Shown: in pieces, positions 1-7,874 of the stretch
Layout of the letters: the number at the start of each line of letters is the position of its first letter
Position numbering within the stretch: position 1 is the stretch's first letter
Assembly: GCF_018130385.1 (NCBI RefSeq)
Contig: NZ_JAFCLU010000026.1
Location: 1 to 64,000, forward strand
Direction of reading: 5' to 3'
Source: Bradyrhizobium sp. AUGA SZCCT0283
Lineage (GTDB): Bacteria; Pseudomonadota; Alphaproteobacteria; Rhizobiales; Xanthobacteraceae
DNA: 64,000 nucleotides
Notes under the pieces: model-generated
What the model was told of the DNA's origin: nothing
Database searches by the model: none
Seen by the model: only the letters and a program-made list of their open reading frames with translations
Position numbers and translations under genes: made by a program

Positions 1-25
1 CCGAATCTTGTCCGTATCCATTCAT
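1..25 (-). CDS. 5' end of an unidentified leftward gene (cut by the window edge)
   Basis: A near-perfect Shine-Dalgarno AAGGAGG lies on the minus strand at about 32-38, followed 5 bases later by ATG (25-23) and 9 bases later by a second ATG (21-19) in another frame. The first would read MNGYGQDS, the second MDTDKIR. The second has the more usual SD spacing and a more protein-like start. Only seven or eight codons are inside the window, so the product cannot be named. Confidence 0.5.
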
Positions 26-74
26 CGCAACCTCCTTGGCTGAAGTGTTGCGACGACCGGTTGAATCCGCCCTG

Positions 75-102
75 GGTCGCCCGGTCAAGCCGGGCGATGA
101 CA
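75..102. repeat. Short palindromic intergenic repeat, family A core
   Basis: The arms TCGCCCGG and CCGGGCGA (77-84 and 90-97) surround the loop TCAAG and are followed by TGAC. The same core recurs in the longer family A elements near 1.5, 5.2, 8.4 and 13.3 kb. It lies between the divergent edge gene and ampG. Confidence 0.75.
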
Positions 103-138
103 GTCTTTTTGTGGCCGAATCTCTGCTAACACCCCTCC

Positions 139-1509
139 ATGACAGCACCGGAAACCGCCTCCGCCTCGCCCGAAAAGGCCGCCGCCCCCGCTCCCTCCTG
201 GCGCGAGGGCTGGGCCGTCTATCTCCAGCCGCGTGTGCTGATCGTGCTGCTGCTCGGGTTTTCCTCCGGGCTGCCGCTCGCGCTTTCGGGATCGACCCTG
301 CTGGTGTGGATGCGCGAATCCGGCGTCGATCTTGTCACCATCGGGCTGTTCGCAATGGTCGGCACGCCCTACACGCTAAAATTCCTGTGGGCGCCGCTGG
401 TCGATGCGCTGCATGTGCCGTTCTTCACCCGTGCGTTCGGCCGCCGACGCGGCTGGCTGGTATTTTCGCAGCTGCTCCTGATCGGATCGATCCTGCTGCT
501 GGCGCTGACGGATCCTGCGCGTTCGCCGCTGTTTGTCGCACTCGGCGCGCTGCTGGTGGCGACCATGTCGTCGACCCAGGACATCGTGGTCGACGCGTTT
601 CGCGTCGAGAGCCTGCCGGAGAGCGAACAGGCCGCCGGCATGGCGTCCTATGTCGCCGCCTATCGTATCGGCATGCTGGTCTCGACTGCAGGCGCGCTGT
701 TCGTTGTCACGGGCTTCGAGAGCACCGGCATCACGCGCGGCGCGGCCTGGATGTGGGGTTATGTGGTGATGGCCGCGCTGGTGCTGGTCGGCACGATCAC
801 AGCCCTCGTCGCGACCGAGCCCGAACAATCCGCACGCGCCGAAGCAGCAACACATGCGGAGAGTGCGTTTACGCGGGTGCTTCATGCCGCGGTCGGGGCA
901 TTCTCGGAATTTCTCGTCCGCAAGGACGCTCTCGCAGCGCTCGCCTTCGTGGTGCTGTTCAAGTTCACCGACGCGTTTTCCGGCACCATGACGGCGCCGT
1001 TCGTGATCGACCTCGGCTTCACCCGCAACGACTATGCCGCGATCGTCAAGGGCGTCGGCCTCGCCGCGACCCTGATCGGCGGCTTCGCCGGCGGGTTCGT
1101 GGCGCGGCGCTATTCGCTGACGACGAGCCTGTGGATCGGCGGCGTGCTGCAGGCCGTCGCCAACCTCTCGTTCTCCTGGCTGGCGCTGGTCGGCGTCAAT
1201 CAATGGGCGCTGGCGTTCGCGATCACGGCGGAAAATTTCACCAGCGCCATCGGCACGGTGATCTTCGTCGCCTATCTCTCGGCGCTGTGCCGAAATCCGC
1301 TGCATACCGCCACGCAATACGCGTTGCTGACGGCGCTGGCCGCGGTGGGGCGGACTTACCTGTCGTCGGGGGCAGGCTATGTGGCGAAGGCCGTGGGTTG
1401 GCCGGTGTTTTTTGCGATCTGCGTCCTGGTCGCAATCCCGAGCCTGATCCTGCTCGCCTGGCTGCACCGCCGCGGGCATTTCGAGGCGCTGGGACCGGTG
1501 AAGGTTTAG
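139..1509 (+). CDS. ampG: AmpG-type MFS permease (muropeptide transporter)
   Basis: The 456-residue protein is an inner-membrane transporter of the AmpG branch of the major facilitator superfamily, which imports GlcNAc-anhydroMurNAc muropeptides for cell-wall recycling. After a proline/alanine-rich cytoplasmic N-terminus (about 25 residues) come the family landmarks: LLGFSSGLPLALSGSTL at about 38-54, then KFLWAPLVDAL at about 82-92 and FGRRRGWL at about 100-107. Many hydrophobic helices follow to the C-terminus, and the length fits the family. The ATG at 139 follows ACCCCTCC without a strong ribosome-binding site. The assignment to the AmpG family is firm; substrate is inferred from family. 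It stands alone, with repeats on both sides and a convergent gene downstream. Confidence 0.85.
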   Translation: MTAPETASASPEKAAAPAPSWREGWAVYLQPRVLIVLLLGFSSGLPLALSGSTLLVWMRESGVDLVTIGLFAMVGTPYTLKFLWAPLVDALHVPFFTRAFGRRRGWLVFSQLLLIGSILLLALTDPARSPLFVALGALLVATMSSTQDIVVDAFRVESLPESEQAAGMASYVAAYRIGMLVSTAGALFVVTGFESTGITRGAAWMWGYVVMAALVLVGTITALVATEPEQSARAEAATHAESAFTRVLHAAVGAFSEFLVRKDALAALAFVVLFKFTDAFSGTMTAPFVIDLGFTRNDYAAIVKGVGLAATLIGGFAGGFVARRYSLTTSLWIGGVLQAVANLSFSWLALVGVNQWALAFAITAENFTSAIGTVIFVAYLSALCRNPLHTATQYALLTALAAVGRTYLSSGAGYVAKAVGWPVFFAICVLVAIPSLILLAWLHRRGHFEALGPVKV

Positions 1510-1512
1510 GTT

Positions 1513-1640
1513 CCGTCGTCATCCCCGCGAAGGCGGGGATCCAGTATTCCAGAGCAGTTGCGATAGAGCCGACAGGCCGCGGCGTACTGGGTCGCCCGGT
1601 CCCAGTGCGCAATTGCGCACAAGGCCGGGCGATGACGGCG
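1513..1640. repeat. Composite palindromic repeat, family A
   Basis: Two inverted half-elements face each other between the convergent ampG and the next leftward gene. The left half is CGTCATCCCCGCG-AAGG-CGGGGATCCAGTA (about 1516-1545). The right half is TACTGGGTCGCCCGG...GGCCGGGCGATGACGG (1585-1638), whose loop carries the perfect palindrome GTGCGCAATTGCGCAC (1605-1620). The outer ends GTCAT and ATGAC are complementary, so the transcript could fold as one long hairpin. Confidence 0.8.
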
Positions 1641-1666
1641 GTGTTTGTGACAACGGCGGCGAAAAC

Positions 1667-2095
1667 TCAGTGCTTGGTCACCACGCTCCATTTGGTGATG
1701 ACGGCTTCGCTCATTTGCCCGGCGTCCTGCGCACAGGCGACCTCGTCGACCTTGACGGAAATTTCCTTGCCGATGAAATTCTTCAGCTGCGCGGCCTGGG
1801 CGTCGCTTGAGGTGACCAGCTGAAACGTTTCGGGGCCGGTTTCGAGATTGCACAGCCCGTTCGGCGGCGGCAGCCGGCGCGGTTCGCTGGTGATCTGGTA
1901 GGTCGCGGCGCGCTTGCCCTTCTTCCCGCCTTTCATGGCGTTGAGTTCACCGGACAGGACATCGCCGGCATTGATCGGCTTGCCGGGCTTCGGCGCCGGC
2001 TCGGCCTGCTGCGCCCATGCGGAAGGTGCAGCCAGAGCCGCGGCCATGATGATGACCGCAAAGCGGGAGCGTTTGCCGAATCGTCGTTTCGTCAT
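1667..2095 (-). CDS. Exported protein of unknown function
   Basis: The 142-residue protein starts with a clear Sec signal peptide: basic residues, then VIIMAAALAAPSA and a likely cleavage after AWA (about residue 28). The mature part is lysine-rich at first (GGKKGKRA) and then carries a conserved-looking segment with ICD-like features: PPPNGLCNLETGPETFQLV and later VDEVACAQDAG. The two cysteines in these segments could form a disulfide in the periplasm. No enzyme motif is visible. It lies 24 bases downstream of recR on the same strand and could be the last gene of that operon. I do not recognise the family by name. Confidence 0.7.
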   Translation of the reverse strand: MTKRRFGKRSRFAVIIMAAALAAPSAWAQQAEPAPKPGKPINAGDVLSGELNAMKGGKKGKRAATYQITSEPRRLPPPNGLCNLETGPETFQLVTSSDAQAAQLKNFIGKEISVKVDEVACAQDAGQMSEAVITKWSVVTKH

Positions 2096-2119
2096 GTCGA
2101 TCAGTTCCGTATGTGTGGG

Positions 2120-2725
2120 TTAGAACAGCGTTCGCTGCCGCATGGCAGCCGATAGCGTACCTTCGTCGAGGTAATCAAGTTCGCCGCCGACCGGTACGCC
2201 GTGGGCAAGCCGGGTCACCTTGACGTTGGCGTCCTGCAGGAGATCGGTGATGTAATGGGCGGTGGTCTGGCCATCAACCGTGGCATTCAAGGCCAGAACG
2301 ATTTCGCTGACTTGTGATTCGTGCGCGCGAGCCACCAGCGCGTCGATGGTCAGATCCTGCGGACCGACGCCGTCGAGTGGCGACAATGTGGCGCCGAGCA
2401 CGTGATAGCGGCCGTTGGTCGCATTGGCCCGTTCCAGCGCCCAGAGATCGGCGACATCGGCGACCACGACGATGGTCGAGGGATCGCGGCGCGGATCGGT
2501 GCAGACCGTGCAGGGATTTTGCGTGTCGATATTGCCGCAGGTCTTGCAGACCTGGATCTTGTCGATCGCGACCTGCAGGGCGCTTGCGAGCGGCGTCATC
2601 AGCGCCTCGCGCTTCTTGATCAGGTGCAGCGCCGCGCGCCGCGCCGAGCGCGGCCCGAGCCCTGGCAGGCGCGCCAAGAGCTGGATCAGGCGTTCGATTT
2701 CAGGTCCGGCAACGCTTGCTGCCAT
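2120..2725 (-). CDS. recR: Recombination protein RecR
   Basis: RecR works with RecF and RecO to load RecA onto gapped DNA. The 201-residue product has the full family layout. The N-terminal helix-hairpin-helix reads LARLPGLGPRSARRAALHL. A zinc finger CKTCGN-x7-CTVCTD follows at about 70-85. The Toprim domain with VVVADVADLWALE and the C-terminal segment TRLAHGVPVGGELDYLDEGTL complete it. The ATG at 2725 was chosen because it gives the usual length; a TTG five codons upstream overlaps ybaB. It starts one base after the ybaB stop codon, so translation of the two is probably coupled, and both follow dnaX in the conserved dnaX-ybaB-recR order. Confidence 0.95.
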   Translation of the reverse strand: MAASVAGPEIERLIQLLARLPGLGPRSARRAALHLIKKREALMTPLASALQVAIDKIQVCKTCGNIDTQNPCTVCTDPRRDPSTIVVVADVADLWALERANATNGRYHVLGATLSPLDGVGPQDLTIDALVARAHESQVSEIVLALNATVDGQTTAHYITDLLQDANVKVTRLAHGVPVGGELDYLDEGTLSAAMRQRTLF

Positions 2726-2726
2726 T

Positions 2727-3050
2727 TCAGCCGAGACCAAGTAGTCCGGGCGGCAGGCCGAGCCCGCCGGTCAGCGCCTGCATTTTTTCCATCGCCGCAG
2801 TTTCCGCCTTGCGCCGCGCGTCGTTATGCGCGGTCACCAGCAGATCCTCGAGCACTTCGCGCTCCTCGGCCTTCATCAGCGAAGGATCGATCTTGACGCC
2901 CTTCACTTCCATCTTCGCGGTCATGCGCACGGCGACCAGCCCGCCGCCGGAGATGCCCTCGACCTCCAGATTGCCGAGTTCTTCCTGCATCGCCTGCATC
3001 TTGGATTGCAGCTGCGCTGCCTGCTTCATCATGCCGAGAAAATCAGCCAT
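2727..3050 (-). CDS. ybaB: YbaB/EbfC nucleoid-associated protein
   Basis: The 107-residue protein belongs to the YbaB/EbfC family of small dimeric DNA-binding, nucleoid-associated proteins. Recognisable elements are the N-terminal helix MADFLGMMKQAAQLQSKM with the following QEELGNLEVEG, the glycine-rich GISGGGLVAVRM strand turn, and the PSLMKAEEREVLEDLLV segment. The C-terminal tail is rich in glycine and leucine. It sits between dnaX (24 bases upstream) and recR (1 base downstream), the usual operon order in proteobacteria. Confidence 0.93.
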   Translation of the reverse strand: MADFLGMMKQAAQLQSKMQAMQEELGNLEVEGISGGGLVAVRMTAKMEVKGVKIDPSLMKAEEREVLEDLLVTAHNDARRKAETAAMEKMQALTGGLGLPPGLLGLG

Positions 3051-3074
3051 TCGCTCGTCCTCTTGAGAGTTCGA

Positions 3075-4919
3075 TCAGTCGTCGTCGCCGTCGGAACTCT
3101 CGTTCAGGTCTTCAGCGTTAATATTGGATTCCGGCGGCTCGGCGGCAAGCCGGCGCACTTCGACCACCTTGGCGCCGGGAAATCGCGCCAGCACCTCCTG
3201 GACGCGCGGATCGGCTTCCGCGGCGCGCGCGTGCTCGTTCCTCGCCTGCTCATTCTGCGAGCGCAGCGTCGGCTGGCCGGCCTCGTTGGAGACGATCACG
3301 GTCCAGCGCCGCCCGGTCCATTGTTCCAGCTTGCGGGAGAGATCGTTGACCAGCCCCCGCGCCGCGTTGCGCTCCAGCGCCACTTCCAGCCGCCCGTCCT
3401 CGAAGCGGACCAGGCGCATATCGGATTCCAGCGCCGTCTTGGTCAGGATATCACGCTTCTCGCCAGCCAGCGCGACCAGCTGCGGAAAAGTGGTGAGCCG
3501 CAGGACCGGTGTGGACTCGGTTTGGGCCGACGGCGCCACCATTTGCGGCCGCGCGGACGCTTCCGCGCCGGAGCGTGGCGAAGCCGGCGTCCGCATCGGC
3601 GAAGCGGCAGACATTGAAGATACCGGCGCGGTGGGCGCAGCCCGTGACGGTGCCGCGCCGCCGGAGGTAATTTGCGCTCCGCCGCCGTTCTGGTCGAGCA
3701 TTTTTATCGCTTCGTCCGGGGTCGGCAAATCGGCGACATAGGCGATACGGACCAGCACCATTTCCGCGGCCGCCGCCGGACGGGTTGCGGTCTGCACCTC
3801 GGTGATGCCCTTGAGCAGCATCTGCCACATCCGGGACAACACCCGCACCGACAATTTTGCGGCAAATTCGCGGGCGCGGACACGCTCGGTCTCGCCGAAC
3901 GCGACATTATCGGCGGTGGCGGGAACGATCTTCACCCGGGTGACGAAATTGACGAATTCGGCAAGGTCGGACAACACCACGACCGGATCGGCGCCGACAT
4001 CATATTGGCTGCGGAATTCGCCAAAGGCGCTGGCGAGGTCGCCGCGCGCCAGATGCTCGAACAGATCGATCACCCGGGTGCGGTCGGCAAGGCCCAGCAT
4101 CTGCCGCACCGCGTCAGCCCGGACAAGGCCAGCCGCATGCGCGATCGCCTGATCGAACAACGATAGCGAATCACGCACCGAGCCTTCCGCGGCGCGCGCG
4201 ATGATACCGAGCGCCTCGGGCTCGACCTCGACGCCTTCCTTTTTCGCGATGTTGGAAAGATGGCCCATCAGCACGTCGGCCTCGACGCGGCGCAGGTCGA
4301 AACGCTGGCAGCGCGACAGCACCGTGACCGGGACTTTGCGGATTTCCGTGGTGGCGAACACGAATTTGGCGTGCTCGGGCGGCTCTTCCAGCGTCTTCAG
4401 GAAGGCGTTGAAGGCCGCCGTCGACAGCATGTGGACTTCGTCGATGATGTAGACCTTGTAGCGGGCGCTGGCCGGCGCGTAGCGCACGCTGTCATTGATC
4501 TGGCGGACGTCGTCGACGCCGGTATGGGAGGCGGCGTCCATTTCCAGCACGTCCATGTGCCGGCTTTCCATGATCGCCTGACAGTGCACGCCGAGGTCAG
4601 GCATGTGGATGGTCGGGCCCTTCACCGACCCGTCAGGCTTTTCGTAATTGAGCGCCCGGGCGAGAATCCGCGCCGTGGTGGTTTTGCCGACCCCGCGGAC
4701 GCCGGTCAGGATCCAGGCCTGCGGAATCCGGCCGGTTTCGAATGCATTCGAAACGGTGCGGACCATGGCCTCCTGGCCGATCAGGTCGTCAAAACTGGAC
4801 GGGCGGTATTTGCGTGCCAGCACCCGGTACGGCTTGGCCGCCTCGCCCTGGTTGCCAAGGTCGAAGCCGCTCCGGCCGGCGCCGTCTGACTTGTCGGGGG
4901 GAGCGCCAGCGTCACTCAT
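3075..4919 (-). CDS. dnaX: DNA polymerase III subunit gamma/tau
   Basis: DnaX is the ATPase of the clamp loader that opens the beta sliding clamp. The 614-residue product has Walker A (GVRGVGKTTTARILA), Walker B (VYIIDEVHMLS), sensor 1 (KFVFATTEIRKVPVTVLSR) and an SRC-type arginine finger region, then a proline/alanine-rich linker and a C-terminal tau-like domain ending in an acidic tail. The zinc module is degenerate: where four cysteines are normal, only Cys113 (GVHCQAI) remains, and the position after LN is Tyr92. The ATG at 4919 (MSDAGAP) was preferred to an upstream start, which would extend the frame towards ffs without homology. It is first in the dnaX-ybaB-recR operon. Confidence 0.95.
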   Translation of the reverse strand: MSDAGAPPDKSDGAGRSGFDLGNQGEAAKPYRVLARKYRPSSFDDLIGQEAMVRTVSNAFETGRIPQAWILTGVRGVGKTTTARILARALNYEKPDGSVKGPTIHMPDLGVHCQAIMESRHMDVLEMDAASHTGVDDVRQINDSVRYAPASARYKVYIIDEVHMLSTAAFNAFLKTLEEPPEHAKFVFATTEIRKVPVTVLSRCQRFDLRRVEADVLMGHLSNIAKKEGVEVEPEALGIIARAAEGSVRDSLSLFDQAIAHAAGLVRADAVRQMLGLADRTRVIDLFEHLARGDLASAFGEFRSQYDVGADPVVVLSDLAEFVNFVTRVKIVPATADNVAFGETERVRAREFAAKLSVRVLSRMWQMLLKGITEVQTATRPAAAAEMVLVRIAYVADLPTPDEAIKMLDQNGGGAQITSGGAAPSRAAPTAPVSSMSAASPMRTPASPRSGAEASARPQMVAPSAQTESTPVLRLTTFPQLVALAGEKRDILTKTALESDMRLVRFEDGRLEVALERNAARGLVNDLSRKLEQWTGRRWTVIVSNEAGQPTLRSQNEQARNEHARAAEADPRVQEVLARFPGAKVVEVRRLAAEPPESNINAEDLNESSDGDDD

Positions 4920-5031
4920 CGGTCGATCCGCAATTGATTGTCTCTCGGGGCCGGCTTGCGGAAAGGAGCGAAATCGGGCGCAAGGCGCGAACTTTGCCGC
5001 CACCCAGCGCGATTCGCTCGAAAAAAACGGT

Positions 5032-5133
5032 AGGAGACTGACGAGCGACCCGATCCGGACCTCGTTAGGGCTGCTTCCTTCCGGACCTGACCCGGTTGGC
5101 GAGTGGCTCGTCCACCGCCAATCTCCCGGTCCT
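5032..5133 (-). ncRNA. ffs: Signal recognition particle RNA (4.5S type)
   Basis: The minus strand contains the diagnostic SRP RNA apical core GGTCAGGTCCGGAAGGAAGC at about 5073-5092, holding the GGAAG tetraloop and the symmetric and asymmetric internal loops bound by Ffh. Flanking sequences pair (GGGAGA near the 5' end with TCTCC near the 3' end), giving a single hairpin of roughly 100 nucleotides. A T-run (CGTTTTTTTCG at about 5020-5029) follows directly and is the likely Rho-independent terminator signal. It lies upstream of dnaX on the same strand, a common arrangement. The end positions are approximate. Confidence 0.93.
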
Positions 5134-5202
5134 TATTTGGGGCCAAAGGGGCCGGAAAGCAAGCGGGGTTGGTGGGTGCCATGCGCCGGAACTACCCCCG
5201 TT

Positions 5203-5328
5203 TCGTCATGGCCGGGCTTGACCCGGCCATCCGCGTCTTGCTTCTTCCAACTCAGCGCAAAAAAAACGTGGATGCCCGGGACGTCCCGGGCGAAAACGCG
5301 CTTCGCGCTTCTGCCCGGCCATGACGGG
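5203..5328. repeat. Composite palindromic repeat, family A
   Basis: The outer arms CGTCATGGCCGGG (about 5204-5216) and CCCGGCCATGACG (about 5313-5325) are complementary. Each contains a smaller hairpin: GCCGGG-CTTGA-CCCGGC on the left, and GCCCGGGACGTCCCGGGC in the middle. It lies between ffs and the HIT gene. Confidence 0.8.
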
Positions 5329-5382
5329 TGTTGTTTGCAGGGCCGCCCTCTGCAATCCAACTTTGAGGATTATAGAACCCTG

Positions 5383-5808
5383 ATGCCCTCTGACGCCTCC
5401 GCCTGGTCGCTGCATTCCCAGCTCAAAAAGGACACGATCGACATCGGCGACCTGCCGCTGTGCAAGGTGCTGGTCATCAAGGATGCGCATTACCCGTGGT
5501 TGCTCCTGGTGCCGCGCCGGGAGGGTGCGGTGGAAATCATCGACCTCGACGAGGTCGCGCAGGCGCAGTTGATGACCGAAATCTCCCGGGTTTCGCGCGC
5601 GCTAAAAGAGATCACCAAATGCGACAAACTCAATGTCGCGGCGCTGGGCAATCTGGTGCCGCAGTTGCATGTCCACGTCATCGCGCGGCGCACCAGCGAC
5701 GCGGCCTGGCCGCGCCCGGTCTGGGGCGTGATGCCGCCGCTGGCGCATGACGCCGAGGAAGTACAGAATTTCATCAACGCGCTTCGCCGCAAGATCTGGT
5801 TGGGTTGA
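5383..5808 (+). CDS. HIT-family nucleotide-binding protein
   Basis: The 141-residue protein belongs to the histidine triad superfamily, which hydrolyses or transfers nucleotidyl groups. The C-terminal signature is Q94-L-H96-V-H98-V-I, so the first histidine of the usual H-x-H-x-H triad is glutamine, while the central histidine that acts as nucleophile and the third are kept. Other family features are YPWLLLVPRR (37-46) and KLNVAALGNLVPQLH (82-96). The ATG at 5383 gives the normal compact HIT length; upstream sequence in frame is repeat and ffs. It ends 4 bases before nudC, so the two nucleotide-metabolism genes are probably cotranscribed. Confidence 0.88.
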   Translation: MPSDASAWSLHSQLKKDTIDIGDLPLCKVLVIKDAHYPWLLLVPRREGAVEIIDLDEVAQAQLMTEISRVSRALKEITKCDKLNVAALGNLVPQLHVHVIARRTSDAAWPRPVWGVMPPLAHDAEEVQNFINALRRKIWLG

Positions 5809-5812
5809 ACCG

Positions 5813-6763
5813 ATGTCCGCATTCGACAAGTATCCGCTGGGAAAGCCCGCTTTCGTCACCCATATCCTGGATCGCGCCGCGCATCTGCGCACCAATGACG
5901 AAAAACTGTTAGCGCTGGAGAGCCAGCGCAACGCCGGCGCCTATGTGATCTACCGCGACTCGCTTCTGGTGAAGCAGGAAGCCGATGGGCCGCGCGTGCT
6001 GCTCGGCGTCGAAGAAGCCGTGAAGCTCGGCGCCAATCCCGGCACGATCTTTTTGGGGCTACGTGACGGCGCGCCTGTTTTCGGCATGGGCATTTCGGCC
6101 ACGGCGGTCGAGAAGCTGATGACGCGCGACGACGTCGCCGTGACCGAACTGCGCGGCATGGCGATGCAGGGCACGGTGCCGCCGGAACAGCTCTCCGCTA
6201 TCGCCATGGCGAAATCGATGGTGACCTGGCACCAGCGTCACGGCTTCTGCGCCAATTGCGGCACCCGCACCTCGATGAAGGAAGGCGGCTGGAAGCGCGA
6301 CTGCCCGAGCTGCAAGGCCGAGCATTTTCCACGCACCGATCCGGTCGTGATCATGCTGGTCACATCGGGCGAGAAATGCCTGCTCGGCCGGCAGAAGCAG
6401 TTTTTGCCGGGGATGTGGTCGTGTCTGGCCGGCTTTGTCGAAGCGGCGGAGACCATCGAAGACGCGGTCCGCCGCGAGATTTTCGAGGAATCCGGCATCC
6501 GCTGCACTGACGTCAGCTATTACATGACGCAGCCTTGGCCCTATCCGTCATCGCTGATGATCGGATGCGCCGCGCGCGCGCTCAACGAGGATATTGTGGT
6601 GGACCGCGCAGAGCTCGAGGACGCGCGCTGGTTCGATCGCGCCGAGGTCGCCCTGATGCACCGGCGCGAACATCCTGACGGCTTATTTGCGGCGCATCCG
6701 TTCGCAATTGCGCATCATCTGATCGGCCGCTGGGTGCATGGGGGAAACGAAACGAGCGCATAG
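5813..6763 (+). CDS. nudC: NADH pyrophosphatase NudC (also candidate RNA de-NADding enzyme)
   Basis: The 316-residue Nudix hydrolase cleaves NAD(H) to NMN(H) and AMP; E. coli NudC also removes NAD caps from RNA. All diagnostic parts are present. The zinc ribbon has Cys146, Cys149, Cys164 and Cys167. The Nudix box begins GFVEAAE and ends REIFEESGI, matching GX5EX7REUXEEXGU. Just after it is TQPWPYPSS, a close variant of the SQPWPFPxS motif that marks the NADH-specific subfamily. The ATG at 5813 follows GGTTGAACC, four bases after the HIT gene stop. Confidence 0.93.
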   Translation: MSAFDKYPLGKPAFVTHILDRAAHLRTNDEKLLALESQRNAGAYVIYRDSLLVKQEADGPRVLLGVEEAVKLGANPGTIFLGLRDGAPVFGMGISATAVEKLMTRDDVAVTELRGMAMQGTVPPEQLSAIAMAKSMVTWHQRHGFCANCGTRTSMKEGGWKRDCPSCKAEHFPRTDPVVIMLVTSGEKCLLGRQKQFLPGMWSCLAGFVEAAETIEDAVRREIFEESGIRCTDVSYYMTQPWPYPSSLMIGCAARALNEDIVVDRAELEDARWFDRAEVALMHRREHPDGLFAAHPFAIAHHLIGRWVHGGNETSA

Positions 6764-6828
6764 CGGGAACCGTCCATGGACCAGTCGATTAACTCCGGAC
6801 ATTGGTTCCGGCTGAGGGCGGAACCGAC

Positions 6829-7806
6829 ATGACGGATTCCCGGATGAACTTTCAAGACAAAGCACCCAAAATCCAGCCACGGATTCTCTGCATCGGTATG
6901 CCGGTGCGCGATCTCACCTTTCATACGCCGGGTGTTCCCGGGCGCGGCTCCAAGGAGAACGCCACCGCATTCGACGAAATCTGCGGCGGCAACGCGCTCA
7001 ATGGCGCGATCGGCATTGTTCGGCTCGGCGGCCGCGCCTCGATCTGCGGGCCGATGGGCGATGCCAAGGAAACATCGAGCCGCTTCATCTTCGATCAGAT
7101 GGCGCATGAGGGCATCGAGACGAAACATCTCATCCACATGCCGGGGCTGGTGACTCCGATCTCGGCGGTGATGATCGATCCTTCCGGCGAACGCACCATC
7201 GTGACCTTCCGCGATCCGGAACTGTGGCACGTGAAGTTGCCCGACTTCGACACGCTGCTGGACGACTGCGCCGCCATCCTCACCGAGAGCCGCTGCGCCG
7301 AATTCTGCACCGAGCTTTGCGCCGAGGCCGTCCGGCGCGGCATTCCCGTGATCGTCGACGTCGATCGGGCGATGTCGCTGCGCGAAGGCCTGTTGAACGC
7401 CTCGACACACCTGGTGTTCTCCAGCGAGCCGCTGCAGGAGACCGCTGATGTCACCGACGACGCCCAGGCGCTGAAGAAGATTGCAAAACTGACCCCGTCG
7501 TTCCTGGCGGGGACCCGGGGTCCGAGGGGCACGATCTGGCTCGACGAGAACGGGGAGATCCAGGAGACCCCGGCCTTCCCGGTGCACACGGTGGATACCC
7601 TGGGCGCCGGCGACGTGTTCCACGGCGCGTTTGCGCTGGCCATTACCGAGAAACAGGAATTGCGGCAGGCGCTGCGATTCGCCTCCGCCGCCGCAGCGCT
7701 GAAATGCACCCGCTTCGGGGGAGCCTTCGCCGCCCCGCAACGTGCTGAAGTTGAAGAGCTTTTGAGCCACGGCCAGGCTGCAGACCGGGCGCCGACCGGC
7801 CAATAG
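6829..7806 (+). CDS. PfkB-family carbohydrate/nucleoside kinase
   Basis: The 325-residue protein is a ribokinase-superfamily sugar kinase. The C-terminal signature VDTLGAGDVFHGAF holds the catalytic aspartate and anion hole (the D-T-x-G-A-G-D motif), and the N-terminal GGNALNGAIGIVRLGG matches PfkB signature 1. An ATP-site segment GTRGPRGTIWL precedes the catalytic motif. The ATG at 6829 is preferred to a TTG at 6802 because GAGGGCGG lies just upstream. The phosphorylated substrate cannot be told from sequence. It precedes the Lrp-type regulator on the same strand, but a 68-base gap with a likely operator separates them. Confidence 0.85.
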   Translation: MTDSRMNFQDKAPKIQPRILCIGMPVRDLTFHTPGVPGRGSKENATAFDEICGGNALNGAIGIVRLGGRASICGPMGDAKETSSRFIFDQMAHEGIETKHLIHMPGLVTPISAVMIDPSGERTIVTFRDPELWHVKLPDFDTLLDDCAAILTESRCAEFCTELCAEAVRRGIPVIVDVDRAMSLREGLLNASTHLVFSSEPLQETADVTDDAQALKKIAKLTPSFLAGTRGPRGTIWLDENGEIQETPAFPVHTVDTLGAGDVFHGAFALAITEKQELRQALRFASAAAALKCTRFGGAFAAPQRAEVEELLSHGQAADRAPTGQ

Positions 7807-7816
7807 CGGGGCTTGC

Positions 7817-7835
7817 TATAGAAGATTTTTCTATA
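7817..7835 (+). promoter_or_regulatory. Candidate Lrp-type operator
   Basis: TATAGAAGATTTTTCTATA is a perfect inverted repeat (7-base arms, 5-base spacer) in an AT-rich island. Its inner 15 bases (TAGAAGATTTTTCTA) agree with the E. coli Lrp consensus YAGHAWATTWTDCTR at 14 of 15 positions. It ends 40 bases upstream of the Lrp-family gene, so autoregulation is the simplest reading. Confidence 0.65.
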
Positions 7836-7874
7836 TATGAGGAGATAGAACCTCCCGTATGGAACATTCTTCTC

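Noticed and set aside
36..1823. A 595-codon plus-strand frame running through ampG in another frame
   Set aside because: It overlaps the whole permease gene out of frame, has Arg-rich low-complexity sequence and continues through a repeat; ampG has clear membrane-protein features.
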